A DNA stretch of 64,000 nucleotides from Ramazzottius varieornatus (Eukaryota; Tardigrada; Eutardigrada; Parachela; Ramazzottiidae), in the NCBI GenBank assembly GCA_001949185.1, contig BDGG01000004.1, forward strand, positions 4,108,554 through 4,172,553. The letters run 5' to 3'. Below the pieces are notes generated by a model that was given only the letters and a program-made list of their open reading frames with translations, did no database searches and had not been told where the DNA came from. The position numbers were made by a program, and so were the translations under genes. This document shows positions 23,821-36,122 of this stretch, one piece after another (the stretch's first letter is position 1; each line of letters begins with the position of its first letter).

Positions 23821-24585
23821 GATAGCGGCTGAACGCTCGCGAGACGACTGGGCTTTCTCGTTGAAAGATATTCCGTCCTAGGTCGTAACTTGAAATCACA
23901 TAAGACCAAGCTTCGAGAACGTTTCACACCGGCAGCTTCATCGAAACCAACCTGAAACCATAGAAATCACCCCATCAAACGATGGCATATAACTGGATAC
24001 GCGCAACCAAAGCAAAGAATACAAATTCCTCACCGAGAAAGCGCCAGGCCACGCAAAGCTTAACCTGATGTCAGTTACGATTCCCGCACCTTCTCGTCCG
24101 GAGAATTTGGAGTGTGATGGGCGCTGGTCAGCTCGCCATCACCGAAGCGTGACAGTGCACCAGCAGTTTGGTTAGTCCACAATCCGCATTCGCAAACGAG
24201 GCTACCGCTGCAGTCGTGTCGGAGATGCTGCGCATGCTGGACTCCCACGTCAAGGTTTCTTCTCGTCTAGCAGATGAGGATGCGGAATATGGAGCGCGCA
24301 GCAGTTTTAGCACCTTGACGACTGAAAGATCCGGAAGAAACAAACAAACAGTTCGAAGAAATGTCAACACTCAAAACGCCACCCGTTTCCACTTTTCGGA
24401 AATTTACACCCTGTCGCCCTGGGAGGAATTCGACAGATGGGTGACCTATGAGAAACGTCGATTTAAAATCGACGTTTCACGACGGACAATGGTGGACATC
24501 GGGACTTGTTGTAGTTTCTGACTGCATCTCTGGTAAGTAAACTATTCCAAGTTACGGTGAGCCCTGACAGGCAAATCTTTCCTCG
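23821..24585. promoter_or_regulatory. Divergent promoter region, SAMHD1 / snurportin-1
   Basis: 765 bases between the two start codons. A donor (CTCTGGTAAGT near 24530) and an acceptor (GACAGGCAAATC near 24570) bracket a small intron just before the snurportin ATG, so the sequence up to about 24531 is probably its 5' UTR exon. A perfect palindrome lies at 24452-24478. Longer open frames here have no domain and I treat them as non-coding. Confidence 0.5.
24452..24478. repeat. Perfect 27-bp palindrome
   Basis: GAAACGTCGATTT, one central A, then AAATCGACGTTTC: 13 paired bases on each side with no mismatch. It falls in the probable 5' UTR exon or promoter of snurportin-1. It could bind a dimeric factor or form an RNA stem. 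Confidence 0.9.
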
Positions 24586-26161
24586 ATGGAGTCGCTGAGC
24601 CAGGCGTTATCTCAGAGTCTTACTTCAAATGGTGTTTCATCGGGACATCTGTCTTCGCTGGACGAATATCACTCCCCTAGATCACCGTTCCAGGATACCT
24701 ACGATAGAGCCAGAAAGATTGAAAGCCAGGATGATAGGCGGCAAAGAATTCTGAAGGATCTCAGAAAAGAGTAAGTGCAAAAAAGCGTCCTGACAGTACA
24801 GCGCAGTTACAGTCTTACTGTACAGATGGAACTTGAAGCAGTCCGAAGGAACGTAATTTCGTTGTCTAACTTGTCTTCCGCAGGAAACGGGATGAAGCGG
24901 TATGGAAAAAGTATGCGGCTGGGTTTGCGACAGAGCCGGATCAATCTCTTGTCGAGAATAGTGCGTCTCGTCATGAGAGTATGTGTGAAGATTGCGAAGA
25001 CACAAAACCCACTTCCGGTGCGGGTTCCTCACCGACCAAGCCAGGCAAGAGCCTTCCTCGTTTAACGCTTTCCGAGTGGCTTTACGAGATTCCTTCGGAT
25101 TTTGATGACAACTGGCTTATGATTCCTTGCCCACTTGGAAAGCGATGTCAGCTCGTCACGAACCGGGTATCGGATGGAGGCGATTGCAGCCCGTTAACGG
25201 TCACTGAACTAATTAGCTTGTTGAATAATATAGCAATAGTGTTTTTGCAGGGAAGAACGTCCGTTCACTCAAAAACCGGGCTGGCCATGATGAGCGGGAC
25301 ATCCTCGTTACCTGGTGGCAATACCACTAAGAGGCAATCCACGAGCTTCACGGTTGTAGACTGCATTCTCGATCCCGCAACGAACAAGTTCTTCGTGTTG
25401 GATGTTCTGTTTTGGAATGGCACGTCACTTCTGGACAGCACGGTAGGAAACTGCCGTTCTTAAACTCTGACAATATACGTTAGAGTGTACTGGCTGTGTG
25501 GTGTTGGCTGACATTCTAGCCGTTGCAGTTTGAATTTCGGATGTTCTGGATCAGGAGCCGTCTTCGTGAACTGGACAGCCTTACTCTGACAGTTGACCAC
25601 CAGACCGTAAGCAGCAGTTTTGACTACGGTGAACTGTCTCAACGTCACGACAATGTTATTTGCGTTTTTCTTCTAGTATGATCTGGTGGAGCTCGCGACT
25701 TTCTCTTGCACCCTAGAAATTCTCGAGCCGTACTTCTCGAGCGAAGAAGCCGCGGACCCTTGCATAGATGGCTTTCTGTTTTACCACAAGAACGGCTCGT
25801 ACGTTACAGGTAAAACAACCGAAGTCCGAAGACGACAGTGGATATGAGACGAACTCGTATAATATAACCGATCAGGCGGAATGAATGAAGGATGCCCATT
25901 CACACTTTATTTCACATTCTTGTTTCAGGTACGACCCCGTTGGTTTGCTGGCTCAAACCTTTCATGGTCCAAGAAGTACTTCGAATACCAGTTCGAGCGG
26001 ACGTCTTGTCTACAAAGCCGAGCGACTACGTGAATCTGCAAACCTTCGTGAAAGGACTAGAGGCTAAAAAGCCCCCCAGAAGCGACAAAACACCGAGGAA
26101 GGCGAAGGCGAGGAACATGAATGTTAACTTGAAAGAGGAAAATGCGGATTTGCAAGAATAA
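24586..26161 (+). CDS. SNUPN: Snurportin-1, m3G-cap snRNP import adaptor
   Basis: It links trimethylguanosine-capped spliceosomal snRNPs to importin-beta for nuclear import. Six coding exons: 24586-24770, 24884-25166, 25251-25442, 25529-25606, 25677-25809 and 25929-26161. The N-terminus has the importin-beta-binding-like basic helix (DDRRQRILKDLRKEKRDEAV). The cap-binding domain shows LTLSEWLYEIPSDFDDNW, CPLGKRCQLV, SSLPGGNT, VDCILDPATNKFFVLDVLFW, FEFRMFWIRSRL, DGFLFYHKNGSYVTGTTPLV and CWLKPFMVQEVL. These match human snurportin in order and spacing. A basic, probably disordered tail ends the protein. All junctions keep frame. It is divergent from SAMHD1 and convergent with frataxin. Confidence 0.95.
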
Positions 26162-26362
26162 AAATTACGCCCTTCGGGAGCAAGATCGTAGGTCGCACAT
26201 TCTGCTTCGGAGAATACTGTACGAAGTCATTTTTTGTTATGTCTACATTTTTGAAAAGGGACATTGTTTTCGGTCGGATCTTCCTGCGGTTTTTACAGTC
26301 TTTCGTGGTTTCTTTTACCGATTACGTTTTGACAGACTTTTGTCTCGCGTGTCAGCTTCACC

Positions 26363-27172
26363 TCAAGAGGATTTCGATTGTCCAAAATCACAGCCAGTAA
26401 AGTCGACAGGTCTCTTGAGCAGCTCCGAAACCTCTTTCGAAAGGAGATCATGCAGAGTGCTTCCGTCGTGATGGTACGTCCATGTTTCGTTCTCAAAGTC
26501 GTACCTCTTTGGACCACTGCAGAAGGAGAAACAGTAAATTTTGGCCTTAGGAAATACCAAAAGACGCAGAAAACGAATCGCTTGCCTGATTGGAGATGAA
26601 AGCCATATCTGATGGTTTGGACTTTGTTTATTCATGACGATGGTATAACCAGGAAGAAGACTCACGGTCAAAACACCGCTCTGGAAAGATAAACACCATC
26701 GGAATGATTTATTGGTTCAACACTGCGGATGCAACTTACAGCATACATAACATCGTAATCCGGATTCTCCCTGAAGTTGTCTCCAATGTCTTCAAAAAAG
26801 GCACTCAGTGAACCTAGTGTCCGATCGGCTTTCTCGTGATATTCGTTATCGCTGAGTTCTGTTCTAGAAAACGGTAAGGTTCGGGACTACATCGCAAGTT
26901 ATGACAGCGTTTTGGACTTATGCTTACGGTTTTGTCCTGGTATCTTTAGGTGCACCGGAAAACACAGAATATTTTGGTACAGACGAGAGATCGTGAGGCA
27001 AACGGCATCGCTCGAGCAGATGCAAGATGGAGGTTCGGGTGTTGCACGCACAGAGACTGGTCGATCTGGACGAACACGGCGCTCGTCGTAGGTTCGAGAG
27101 GACTGGATTTTCCATCTTGCCAATATGGTACAAGGCCGATGATCTCCAACTCCGACCTGCTGATCGGAACAT
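26363..27172 (-). CDS. FXN: Frataxin, mitochondrial
   Basis: An iron-sulfur cluster assembly factor of the mitochondrial matrix that stimulates the NFS1-ISCU complex. Four exons: 27172-26928, 26863-26740, 26680-26586 and 26516-26363, giving about 205 residues (human 210). The N-terminus (MFRSAGRSWRSSALYHIG) is Arg/Ser-rich as in mitochondrial targeting peptides. The acidic helix is YHEKADRTLGSLSAFFEDIG with NPDYDV. The sheet carries SGVLTVSLLPGYTIVMNKQS, PNHQIWLSSPISGPKRYD and WTYHHDGSTLHDLL, the classic frataxin signatures. The intron between exons 3 and 4 starts with GC (CAG|GCAAGC) and ends TGCAG. Joining there restores the conserved SP-SGPKRYD exactly, so I accept it as a GC-AG intron. 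Confidence 0.95.
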
Positions 27173-30100
27173 GTTGACGACTGGAAGAAGATGGTGTAAG
27201 ATATCTGGAGGAAAATTCCGGAATTCGGAAGCAGTTCATGCAAAGAAAAGCACAACAATCTGAACAAAGTGTGCCATCAGTCGCAGTCAGCTGATTGTTA
27301 TTGAGCCTCGCGTTTTCCAACTGGTTGGTGCATGACGTATCAAAGAATTTTAACGTCACGCGGTATCTCACCATTGTACGTAGGCGCATACCATCTGTTT
27401 GTCTTGTTGGAGTTTTTCATCCATGTTGTTTGCTGGACCACACGTGCTTTATTGACTATGGATCTCCTTCTCCAGGAGAAAGAGCTTAGAACGTAAAGGG
27501 TAAAGCAGCGAAGCTACGAAGCTCTAGAAATGCGCAGGAGGATCCATCTCTCGTTTTGTTTGCCGCCGGAAACTGAGAACTTGCCACATCATGCCGGTTC
27601 TGCGTTCAGTTCGTTGTATAGGAAGTGCGGAGTACACTACCGATATTACAGTTCTCCATAAAACATATCGATCCTGTAGGCGAGCCTTGTGTGAAAGAGA
27701 AACGCATGATATCATGGTTCCATCTTCCGTCAAGTCTCATTAATCAAATTAAACGGACTTGCCCAGTTGCATCAGCACCATTGACGAGCCTCAAGCTTAT
27801 TTTGTTATTTTTCCTGTATCTCACAGACTCGCTCTTGGATCCACGCGCTGGACGGAAATTACTTCATCCGACGCGTCATGATAAACATCACGAGGAGCCA
27901 CCAGGAACTATCAAGCTCAAAGTAAGCTGAAACACACACAGCTTCTCAGGTTTCTGGATGAGCTTATTTGTCAGCGCGGGAGAAACCGTACGAATCTGCA
28001 CTAAATGAACTGGGCTCTTACACAAGCAATGAGGAGGGTCTTTCTTCTCTTGCAGGTGGGATATCAGCCATTCGTGATCGAAAGGCTGTAACGACCTCAG
28101 CCGTTAGCCGGCATTTCCTCCCGCGCTCTAGCTTCACTTGCAGCAATGAGCTCTCCTGCTTTGTCCCCACATACAGCTCTTGTAATTTTCTACAGGCCGC
28201 AGCTGAGGCTCTGGCGGAAACTGTGCATGAGATGGGAGGCGTTCGCGGTCCTTAAATAATAAGTATGCCAGCAGCTCGCTATCGGCCAAAATGTAATCTC
28301 CATGCTATATATTTCCCGCTGACGTGTGCTTCATTCGCGCTAACATCCGCATGGAGCAGAAGGCATTGTGTGTCGGTTGTTGCCTCTGCGTCGGACTGAT
28401 TGCATGGCAGGCAAAGCCAACTGGAGCATACGGGAAGAGCCACAATACTCGCGGTACCTATTTGTACTTCGTTCTAACTGACACGCAGGTTATTACTCTT
28501 ATTTGTCTCTGATGGCGCTTGACGCCTGCATGAATAAGTCAAACGATGGATTGTGTGGACTTCATCGGGCAGTTTCGGATAAAAACCGAGGAGACAACAT
28601 GTCGACTTCATTTGATGGAATTTATGCTGTTACGACCCGTATCTTCTTCCTGTTTCGGTTGTAAAGGAAGCCTTTCCCCGTCCGTACGGCGGCTCTTACC
28701 ACTTTGATCAACTAACAGGACTCGTAATATCTATGTGAAGTGCCACTTTATGGAATCATCAGCTTCACATGACCTTTTAGTAATGGATCGAAACAGCGTT
28801 ACCGCCGTCATCAACTTCCGTGCGAGTTATTGCTAAACAGGCATTCAGGGATGCGCGGATACCTGGAGCAGGTTCGAATAGCAAAGGTAAGAATAATCTT
28901 CGCAGTATCTATTTTTAGCTATTAGCTAGTATGATACAGGGGAATGAAAGTGTGGATGAAATTGCCCGGTTGGTTAGATCAAGTTTAGCTGCAGCTGCAG
29001 CTTATGAAGGAGGATAAAGGATAAAAGAGCTGCGAAAACCGGCTTGCGTCAAGGATCATGAGGCTCTTGATCACTCGCTATTAAATCCAGCTCTTCGGTC
29101 CTTACTATCGATTTCTGCCCTAATGATTCAGCATATGGTTCGCCAGACAGCTCTTTTCATTCAGTCAAAGAATGAAGTATGGTGTGGTGATCTTCATGTA
29201 CTTCCCGAAATCTGAAGCGTGCTTCTTGTCATTTGGGCAGAGGATATTGAGTTTCCATATCCATCTTGTAGTCTACAGTCTTCCGGCACCACGTAGGCTA
29301 AAGACGTCTTACTCGCAGTGTGCATTTAAACAAAGTCTAAAGTACGAAGCGGTCAGGTTTTTCACTGACGTATATTGTCGTATTGCTTCTTGACGGGTCC
29401 TTAAGGGACCTTTGAGGAAGAGTATTTCTGTGTCTGAAGCGAGAAAGACCTTCAAGCTTTGATACGTATAAAGGTATAGCTTAACTATGGCGATATATAA
29501 AGATCGAATAAGGATGTTGCAGCTAAGTAAATCTACTTGTTGAAATTATTGATTGATTCCGGGTTGAACACCGTGATGTGGACTCTCCCCTGTTCAGTGG
29601 GAAGAACACTCATATATGGCTTACTACCGGTTGAATTTAACGTTATTGTGCGCTCGTGTCACGCCAGCTTGATATCAATATCCTCTTCACGATCACAATG
29701 ACCTGTCACCTTGTTTTCAGAGCAGAGAATGTTTCGAAGAAGCACTCCTCTAGACAGTCCTGCGAATACATTACGGAAACCCTATAATACGGCTTGCGAA
29801 GGAAAGCATGATGTCTGCGGCGTCCGCAAATGAACTGAACCAAATTATCCTCTTCAGTGGCGCACGTTTCTATTGTTATTAGCTGGTAGTGTGCGCCACT
29901 TGGGAAATCATTCGCGTACGTCCCATTTATTTTGCTACTGTACAAACAAAGTAATCTGTGTGAAAAACCGTGCTGCTGAATTTTATCGGAACCTTTCCGA
30001 ACTTTTTGTTTTGGTAGGGTGTAATTTCAAGTTTTCCATTGATCCATGTTAGACAAAAAAGCAGGCAACTTAAATGCGGTTCGTTTTATCGCAAAATTAA

Positions 30101-31164
30101 TTACTGGTGGTGTAAGAACATGCTCGATCAAGCGTCAGCGAGACACCCACGAGTCCGCGACGGAAGAGCTTGGTGGGGAGGAAGAGCGGGTACTACGCAC
30201 ACGATGACGCTGTTGGATTTGCATTCCTGATTGAGTAAACCTCTTCGGAAAAGAAAGGGAAACAATCAAGTAGGCCAGCTTTCGTGTCGTATTGCATTAT
30301 CTGCGTGAAGTAAGTTGAAGAACCGCCGCTTGGTTCTTCACCATATGGCTCCTTTATATTTATCGCTCCACTCAGAAAGAACCAGCCGTAAACTTAATTT
30401 GCCGACACCTTCCCTTCGACTTGAAATCATGCCAGTTTTGTCCTAGAAAATCCTCGTGCTACACTAGATTCCCCTCCCTACAAGAAACGTTGATTTTGTG
30501 TGGCATAGGCACATAAGGCTTAAATTGAGTTGCGCAGACCAGATCTGGGAGGGATCTTGACTTTTGACGTCCGCGGGTTAATTGAAGCCAGCTAAACCTT
30601 TGTACAAGTGTCCCCGCACCGACCCTGTAAATATGCCAGCATATGGATGGATCGCTTTCACGTACGCATTCGCATCTCCGGCCCGTTGTACCTAGTACCT
30701 CGTTGCCGGTTAGGCCTAATGTAAAAATAAAACGGTACCAGACATCGGCTCATCCTGTCGTTTTGATTGCGCTCCTCCCTTTGCTTACTGGTTGCCTTCA
30801 CTGATCAGGGATCGCGATCGCAGGGATAACCAGCTGCCTTTGTTTTCATTGCTGTGCAAGTGTCGCTAACGATGATGAACCTTCCAGGGACCTCAAAGTC
30901 CTCAATCCGTCTTCCTAGTTGGCTGCCTGCTTTACTAACTTCGCGCGGTAATTTGCCTGGCGTATCTCGGTTGGCATAAAATGTGCAATTTAGAGTTTAT
31001 TTAGGGGAAGACCCGTTGTAATCAGTCTTGTATTCATTTCTTCCTGGATGAGCTTCTCGAAAGCAGTCGCTCATCCCGTTCTTATTCCATATGATCGACT
31101 GAAACTGTGATGTGATAAACTGTATCTGTTTGCGGATTTTTCGGTCGTTGTTTGGAATTGCCGG
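27173..31164. other. Long interval with no confident gene
   Basis: Weak plus-strand coding-like fragments occur at about 27830-27921, 27970-28110 and 28199-28255 (the last ends AAAEALAETVHEMGGVRGP and a stop, after TTTTCTACAG). They have plausible splice motifs, but the first two do not join in frame in my reading, so I do not call a gene. 28260-31100 has only short unstructured frames. A 45-bp hairpin at 29856-29900 is listed separately. No tRNA found. Confidence 0.35.
29856..29901. repeat. Short hairpin repeat, copy 1
   Basis: AGTGGCGCACG... pairs with ...GTGTGCGCCACTT around an AT-rich loop. The same hairpin, with the same arms and TTGTTATT loop core, occurs at 57854-57900. Intergenic here. 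Confidence 0.8.
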
Positions 31165-31461
31165 TATGGTTATGGCAGAGGGAAGAACGAATTCGGGGCT
31201 GAACAGTCCGCGAAGTCCTTTCGAGTTTATTATCAACCACCTGTCGGCCACGGAGAAAAGCGTCGTCGACTGTTGCTCCGTTCTGCCCAATCGATTACGT
31301 TTGCGCAAGCTTCATGACTTTGTCAGCGTATTCCTTCAGCAAGGCTTTCAACATGATCAGTCCACAAGCGTTGAAGTGGACTTGTATCTCCGGGTAAGAG
31401 TCTGTCAGGATCTCTTCGCAGAACCTCAAAAGAAGGAACCTAGCCTATGCAGTATTCTATA
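31165..31461 (+). CDS. Small unidentified protein ending in a CaaX-like CSIL
   Basis: One open frame of about 98 codons from an ATG (MAEGRTNSGLNSPRS), with a helical-looking body (FEFIINHLSATEKSVVDCC; LRLRKLHDFVSVFLQQGF). It ends in EPSLCSIL and a stop, and C-S-I-L fits a geranylgeranylation CaaX box. A GTAAGAG inside (31395 on) could be a splice donor, in which case the CaaX end would be chance. I do not recognise the family; similarity to G-protein gamma subunits is only size and C-terminus. It stands about 600 bases upstream of the myotubularin gene on the same strand. Confidence 0.4.
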
Positions 31462-32053
31462 AATGGCCAATAAGACCGTAAAAGGAGGAAATAATATAAG
31501 GTTTTCTCTTATCAGATATAAAGTTATGAGAATCGTTCTTCAAAGGGGATACAATTTTTCGTCAAATTCGAAACGATCTTGCGAGGCTCTCGCGAAACTC
31601 GAGAGCCAGCAAATTTGTCCTTCCCGGATGTAAAGTACTTCAAACCAAAAATCAATCAAAAATCGATGGTCATACAAATATGGCCTTTGTTGGACTGTGT
31701 AAGTCATGTAATTGTCACACACAATACGTAAGCATTTGTTTACGAATGCAGGACTTTGGAGTTTCCTGCCGATCCCATCCACTCGTTTGGAAGAATGACG
31801 CTCTTCTTTGTAATTTATTGATCTGCCGTGGGATCTCTCGTGCTTGTTGGACAGGGATGTTGTGCTTAGTGTGCAAGCAGTGGACAGGACCGACAGGAGG
31901 GTGCTTTTAGCCGACAGTATATGTGCGAGCATATTTCCGAGCGAAATAGGTTCTCAGCTCGCGCATGTTATCTCGGAAACTCATCCCGCTCCGATGTTAG
32001 GATTTTGAGCTTCTGATTGTTGGAGAAACAAAGTGAGCGAGTTTGACAGGAGC
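31462..32053. promoter_or_regulatory. Upstream flank of the myotubularin gene
   Basis: No defined element. Open frames on the minus strand here carry no domain. Presumably holds the promoter and 5' UTR of the myotubularin gene. Confidence 0.3.
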
Positions 32054-35000
32054 ATGGAGGATTTTTACCGAACGGTGGGGCGATTAGGCTCGACGGCTTT
32101 GTCTGTCGACAGGCCGCTGCTGCAGGTAACTCATCTACCGTTACACTATACAGAACTTCTCCCTTCATGCTGTAAGGCTGCGGATGTGTTCCTGTGTATC
32201 TTGACGAGTCAGCAGACATTTCAGTGTGGTCCAACGGCAGTGCGAACGATTCGGGGATATTTATATAATTGATATTGTTTTGTCTACTCGCAGGTTGAAA
32301 ATGTTCGACTATTGGAGCGCTTTTATCACTGGCAAAACCGAAATTTGAACGACTCATCCCTTCCCGCGGCTGGAACTCTGTATATGACGCCGACGCACCT
32401 TATCTTCGTTAATCCAGTGGAGAAGCGAGAATCATGGGTAAAGGAGATGGTGATACGCGTGTTTGGTTCAGTCTGACTACGGCCGGAAGTAGCTTATTAA
32501 AATGAACAATGTACTGCGTTGCGGCAACTAACTTCCTCTCGTTAATTAGATTCTTCTAGGACACATCGGTACGGTAGACCGAGCGTCAATCATCCCGTCT
32601 GGTTGTCCGCTGGTAGTGAGATGCAAGACATTTCTCTCCGTGACATTCTTGATTGCCAAGGACCGCGATTGTCACGAAGTCTATGCGGCGCTCCTCCGAC
32701 TGTCCCAACCCAGTACGTGTTTGTTCCTTAATTAATATCATTAGAGCGCTGACACATCAAACACGATCAAACGACTAAATTGCTCATGCTTGTAGAAATC
32801 TGTTTTGAATTTATTGTTAATCACGTTATTGTTTCTTATAGGCGTTTACGAGGAGCTCTATTGCTTCTCTCACAACCCCGGGGATGAAGCTTTCGACAAG
32901 ACTTCCGGGTGGAACATGTTCGACTTACAGACGGAATATCATCGACAAGGTGTTCCCAACCAGAACTGGAGCTTATCGAAGTTGAACCAAAATTATGAAG
33001 TATGAATTACCCCTCCGCGCTAAGTTGAGAATTTAGTTGCACTTCCGACTAGGTCGAAAACTAATTGATGCTCTGAGATTGACACTGGCTGTTTTCCCAG
33101 ATCTGTGATTCCTATCCGCACAACCTGTATGTGCCTTCTGTCGCATCGCAGAAGATACTACTAGGGAGTGCTGGCTTTCGCAGTCGGGGTCGACTTCCGG
33201 TCCTTACGTACCTCCACCCAAAGACCAAAGCGGCCATTTGCCGGAGTTCCCAGCCTCTCAGTGGTTTCAAAGGTAGAGATTTGCGTAATGTTGCATGTTC
33301 CTCGTGATAAACTGCGAGTCCTGTCGACGTTTTGGCTGTCTTCAGCACGATGTGAAGAAGACGAACAGATGTTAGTCTGTATATTGAAGGCGACCCCCTC
33401 GTCAAAAACTGTCTATATCGTGGATACCCGACCAAAGGTAGTTACCATTACTCCCTGACGAACTCACTTTATCCAGTTGTTGTAAACTGAATCCTTGTCT
33501 AATCGGATTGTATTCCAGATAAACGCTATGGCGAACCGAGCAACTGGGAAAGGATACGAGACAGAACAAAACTACGTGGGCATGAAGGTCCACTTTTTCA
33601 CCATTGAGAATATCCACGTCATGCGCGGATCTTTGGGGAAGCTTGGAGAAGGTGCGCGAACACCACGTCAGACTGATTTCGGAACAAAGCTAGATTGACG
33701 AAGTTGGGTTTTTAGTATGCGATCTCAAAGCGGGTGTCGAGGATTTGAATGTTCCATCTCATTCGATCTTCCTCGACGGTCTACAAAACACAAGCTGGCT
33801 GAAGCACATCAGAGCGATACTGGAAGCTTCCGTGTTCGTGGCCGATGTAAGCTGCAAACTGCTGACTCTCCAAGAACCTGTTTACTGATGAACAACCTTT
33901 TTTCCAGAAAATATGCGAGGGTTCCAGTGTCCTAGTTCACTGTTCCGATGGTTGGGATCGGACGTCACAGACTTGCGCACTGGCGTGCCTCTTGTTAGAT
34001 CCATATTATCGAACGTTACATGGCTTCATGGTAAGCAACGCTCTAACATCCCATATCTTGGCTCCAGCTTTTCATTATCATTTAATGATTACATTGTTTC
34101 TTGGATTAGGCTCTGATAGAGAAGGACTGGTTGGCCTTTGGCCACAAGTTTTCGGAACGGGCTGGTCACCTCCGGCCTTTTCAGACCGCCAGTGGGAACA
34201 GCCCAGCTCTCACGCCCTCTTCCGCTGTCAACGCTGTCGTTAGTGACTTTGCCAAAGAACAAAGTCCTGTCTTTCTGCAGTTCCTGGATTGTGTATGGCA
34301 GCTGCTGGTTCAGAAGCCCCACCTGTTCCAATTCAACGAGCGCTTCCTGCTGACACTGCATGATCATCTACACAGTTGTCAGTTTGGAACCTTCATCGGC
34401 AACAACGAGAAAGAACGCAAGGAAATGAGGTTTGACACTCATCATCGCAGCCGTTATAATGTAGTGTATCCTTCTCTCAATCTTTATTAGTTCGTCTAAA
34501 TGTTAGGTTGTCAGAACAAACTTATTCCTTGTGGGAGTTTATGAAGCGGCGCCTCACCGAGTACGTCAATCCACTGTACGACACGGATAAGTCTCGACAA
34601 ACACCTGTCATGCAGCCGGATTTGTCTCCGCAAAACATTCGGTAAGCGCAAGTGACATTCTCATGTTCCTGTCTAATCTTCCTGTTGGCAGGTTATGGGT
34701 GATGATGTACAACAGGTTCGAGGAAGGTATTCATCCTCGCGAACCTTTATCTACCTCGTTGCAAGTGCTGAAGGATCATTCTACTGCCATGGATGATCAC
34801 GTCGTACTGCTAGAAAGGGTATCTATCATACTTCGTCAGTAATCTATGGGCCATGTGACATAATGCCATAGCACGAGCACCGCAGGTAGATTATCAGGCC
34901 GAGCGAAGCGAGGCCCTTTTAAGTCTGTCGAGATTTCAATGGACGATCAGATTCTTCGAGCTTTCAGATATCGCAAACACAGTACTAGAAAAAGACACGC

Positions 35001-35631
35001 CACTTGATCGGGGCGATTAAAAATTTTACTGGGGAACCGTACTGTGAGTCACAAGTAAAAGTGCTCGCTCTACAATGGTTTGCCTCCTTTGCTCGGCCTT
35101 TCCAGTGGTCAGAACCACTAGCTAGTTAGTATTCGTGATGTTGTGTGTTATTGCAGAGAATTCAGCTGCTAAAAGAAGTTTACAAGCAGAATGCCTTACG
35201 TGCTGTAGCCACTCCGACTTTCGACATGAACGGGATAGGCACACGAGGAAGTTTCGAGAGCAACGAATCGGTGCCGGAGCTCACGAAAGCTCCTGTGATA
35301 GTAGATTCGGTAGCCGTGGACTGGAAGGCGACGCGTGATGTTGCCTTTTGTGTTTGCTCAACTCCTTTTTCTCAGTTTAGCATAAAGGTAAGATACCATC
35401 CCCCCCACCGGCTCTCCAAGAAACTAATTAACTTTTGCCTTTTAGTACCATTGTTGGAGATGTGGCGATGTTGTCTGCCGACGATGTACAGAGAACCACG
35501 CGGCGTTAGAGGGACTGTTTTCCAAGAAGCCAGTCCCGGTCTGTCAACAGTGCAACGATTCTATACGCTCAACCAACAAGAAGAAGGCTGTTGTTATACA
35601 AAAAATTCAATCGGGTCAACCATATGCCTAA
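32054..35631 (+). CDS. MTMR6-like: Myotubularin-related lipid 3-phosphatase, MTMR6/7/8 class
   Basis: It removes the 3-phosphate from PI3P and PI(3,5)P2 on endosomal membranes. About 14 exons. The PH-GRAM domain shows [35 protein letters not shown] and [12 protein letters not shown]. Then come [49 protein letters not shown] and [14 protein letters not shown]. The active site [14 protein letters not shown] has the intact CX5R, so the enzyme should be active. [20 protein letters not shown] and [19 protein letters not shown] follow. The first exon (32054-32125, [11 protein letters not shown]) precedes a clear acceptor at 32293. The tail has a predicted coil ([16 protein letters not shown]) and a Cys-rich zinc-binding module ([29 protein letters not shown]) that resembles FYVE but lacks the R-HHC motif. 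It ends at TAA 35629-35631. Confidence 0.94.
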
Positions 35632-36122
35632 GTGAACAACGGGTGCCTTATCCACACTGTGATCTTTTATATTAGTGTTTTTAGAATCGATGTTTTCCGT
35701 TTTACTATACTCGCTCTTGGTTCTGGTTTAAACTTCCCTTCTCGATCTCGGGCTTTGGAATGTTGTGTGCAAGACTCTTCACCCGGTGCTGCGAAGTATC
35801 GTACAGTATCCAGTTGGAACGATTGCGAACCCGAACGACACGTGATGGACTTGAAAATAGGATTAGTTTTATCGATATTGCAACAACAAGCGATGTTGCA
35901 GTAATCTATAAATACAAAGCTGTTAGAAAATAGAAAAGCAATGTCGCGTTACTGTACCTGAAACAACGGATTCATTCGACAAATAAAAACAACAGTTTTC
36001 CGTGGTGCAAATTCATCGTTCACCGTATACGGAGCATTTTGAGCCACTAGACGACGAGCTATAGCGACATTAGGAAACGTCCAATTACCGAACGAAAAAT
36101 CCCAGGAGGAGACTTCGTGCGT
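35632..36122. other. Intergenic between convergent genes
   Basis: Shared 3' flank of the myotubularin and PNUTS-like genes. AT-rich with AATAAA-like sequence near 35980. No coding signal. Confidence 0.4.

Noticed and set aside
24168-24521. A 117-codon plus-strand frame before snurportin
   Set aside because: It lies in the likely 5' UTR exon of snurportin, includes the perfect palindrome, and has no family resemblance.
28871-28890. A tRNA-like GGTTCGAAT box
   Set aside because: No matching acceptor stem, D arm or anticodon arm around it.
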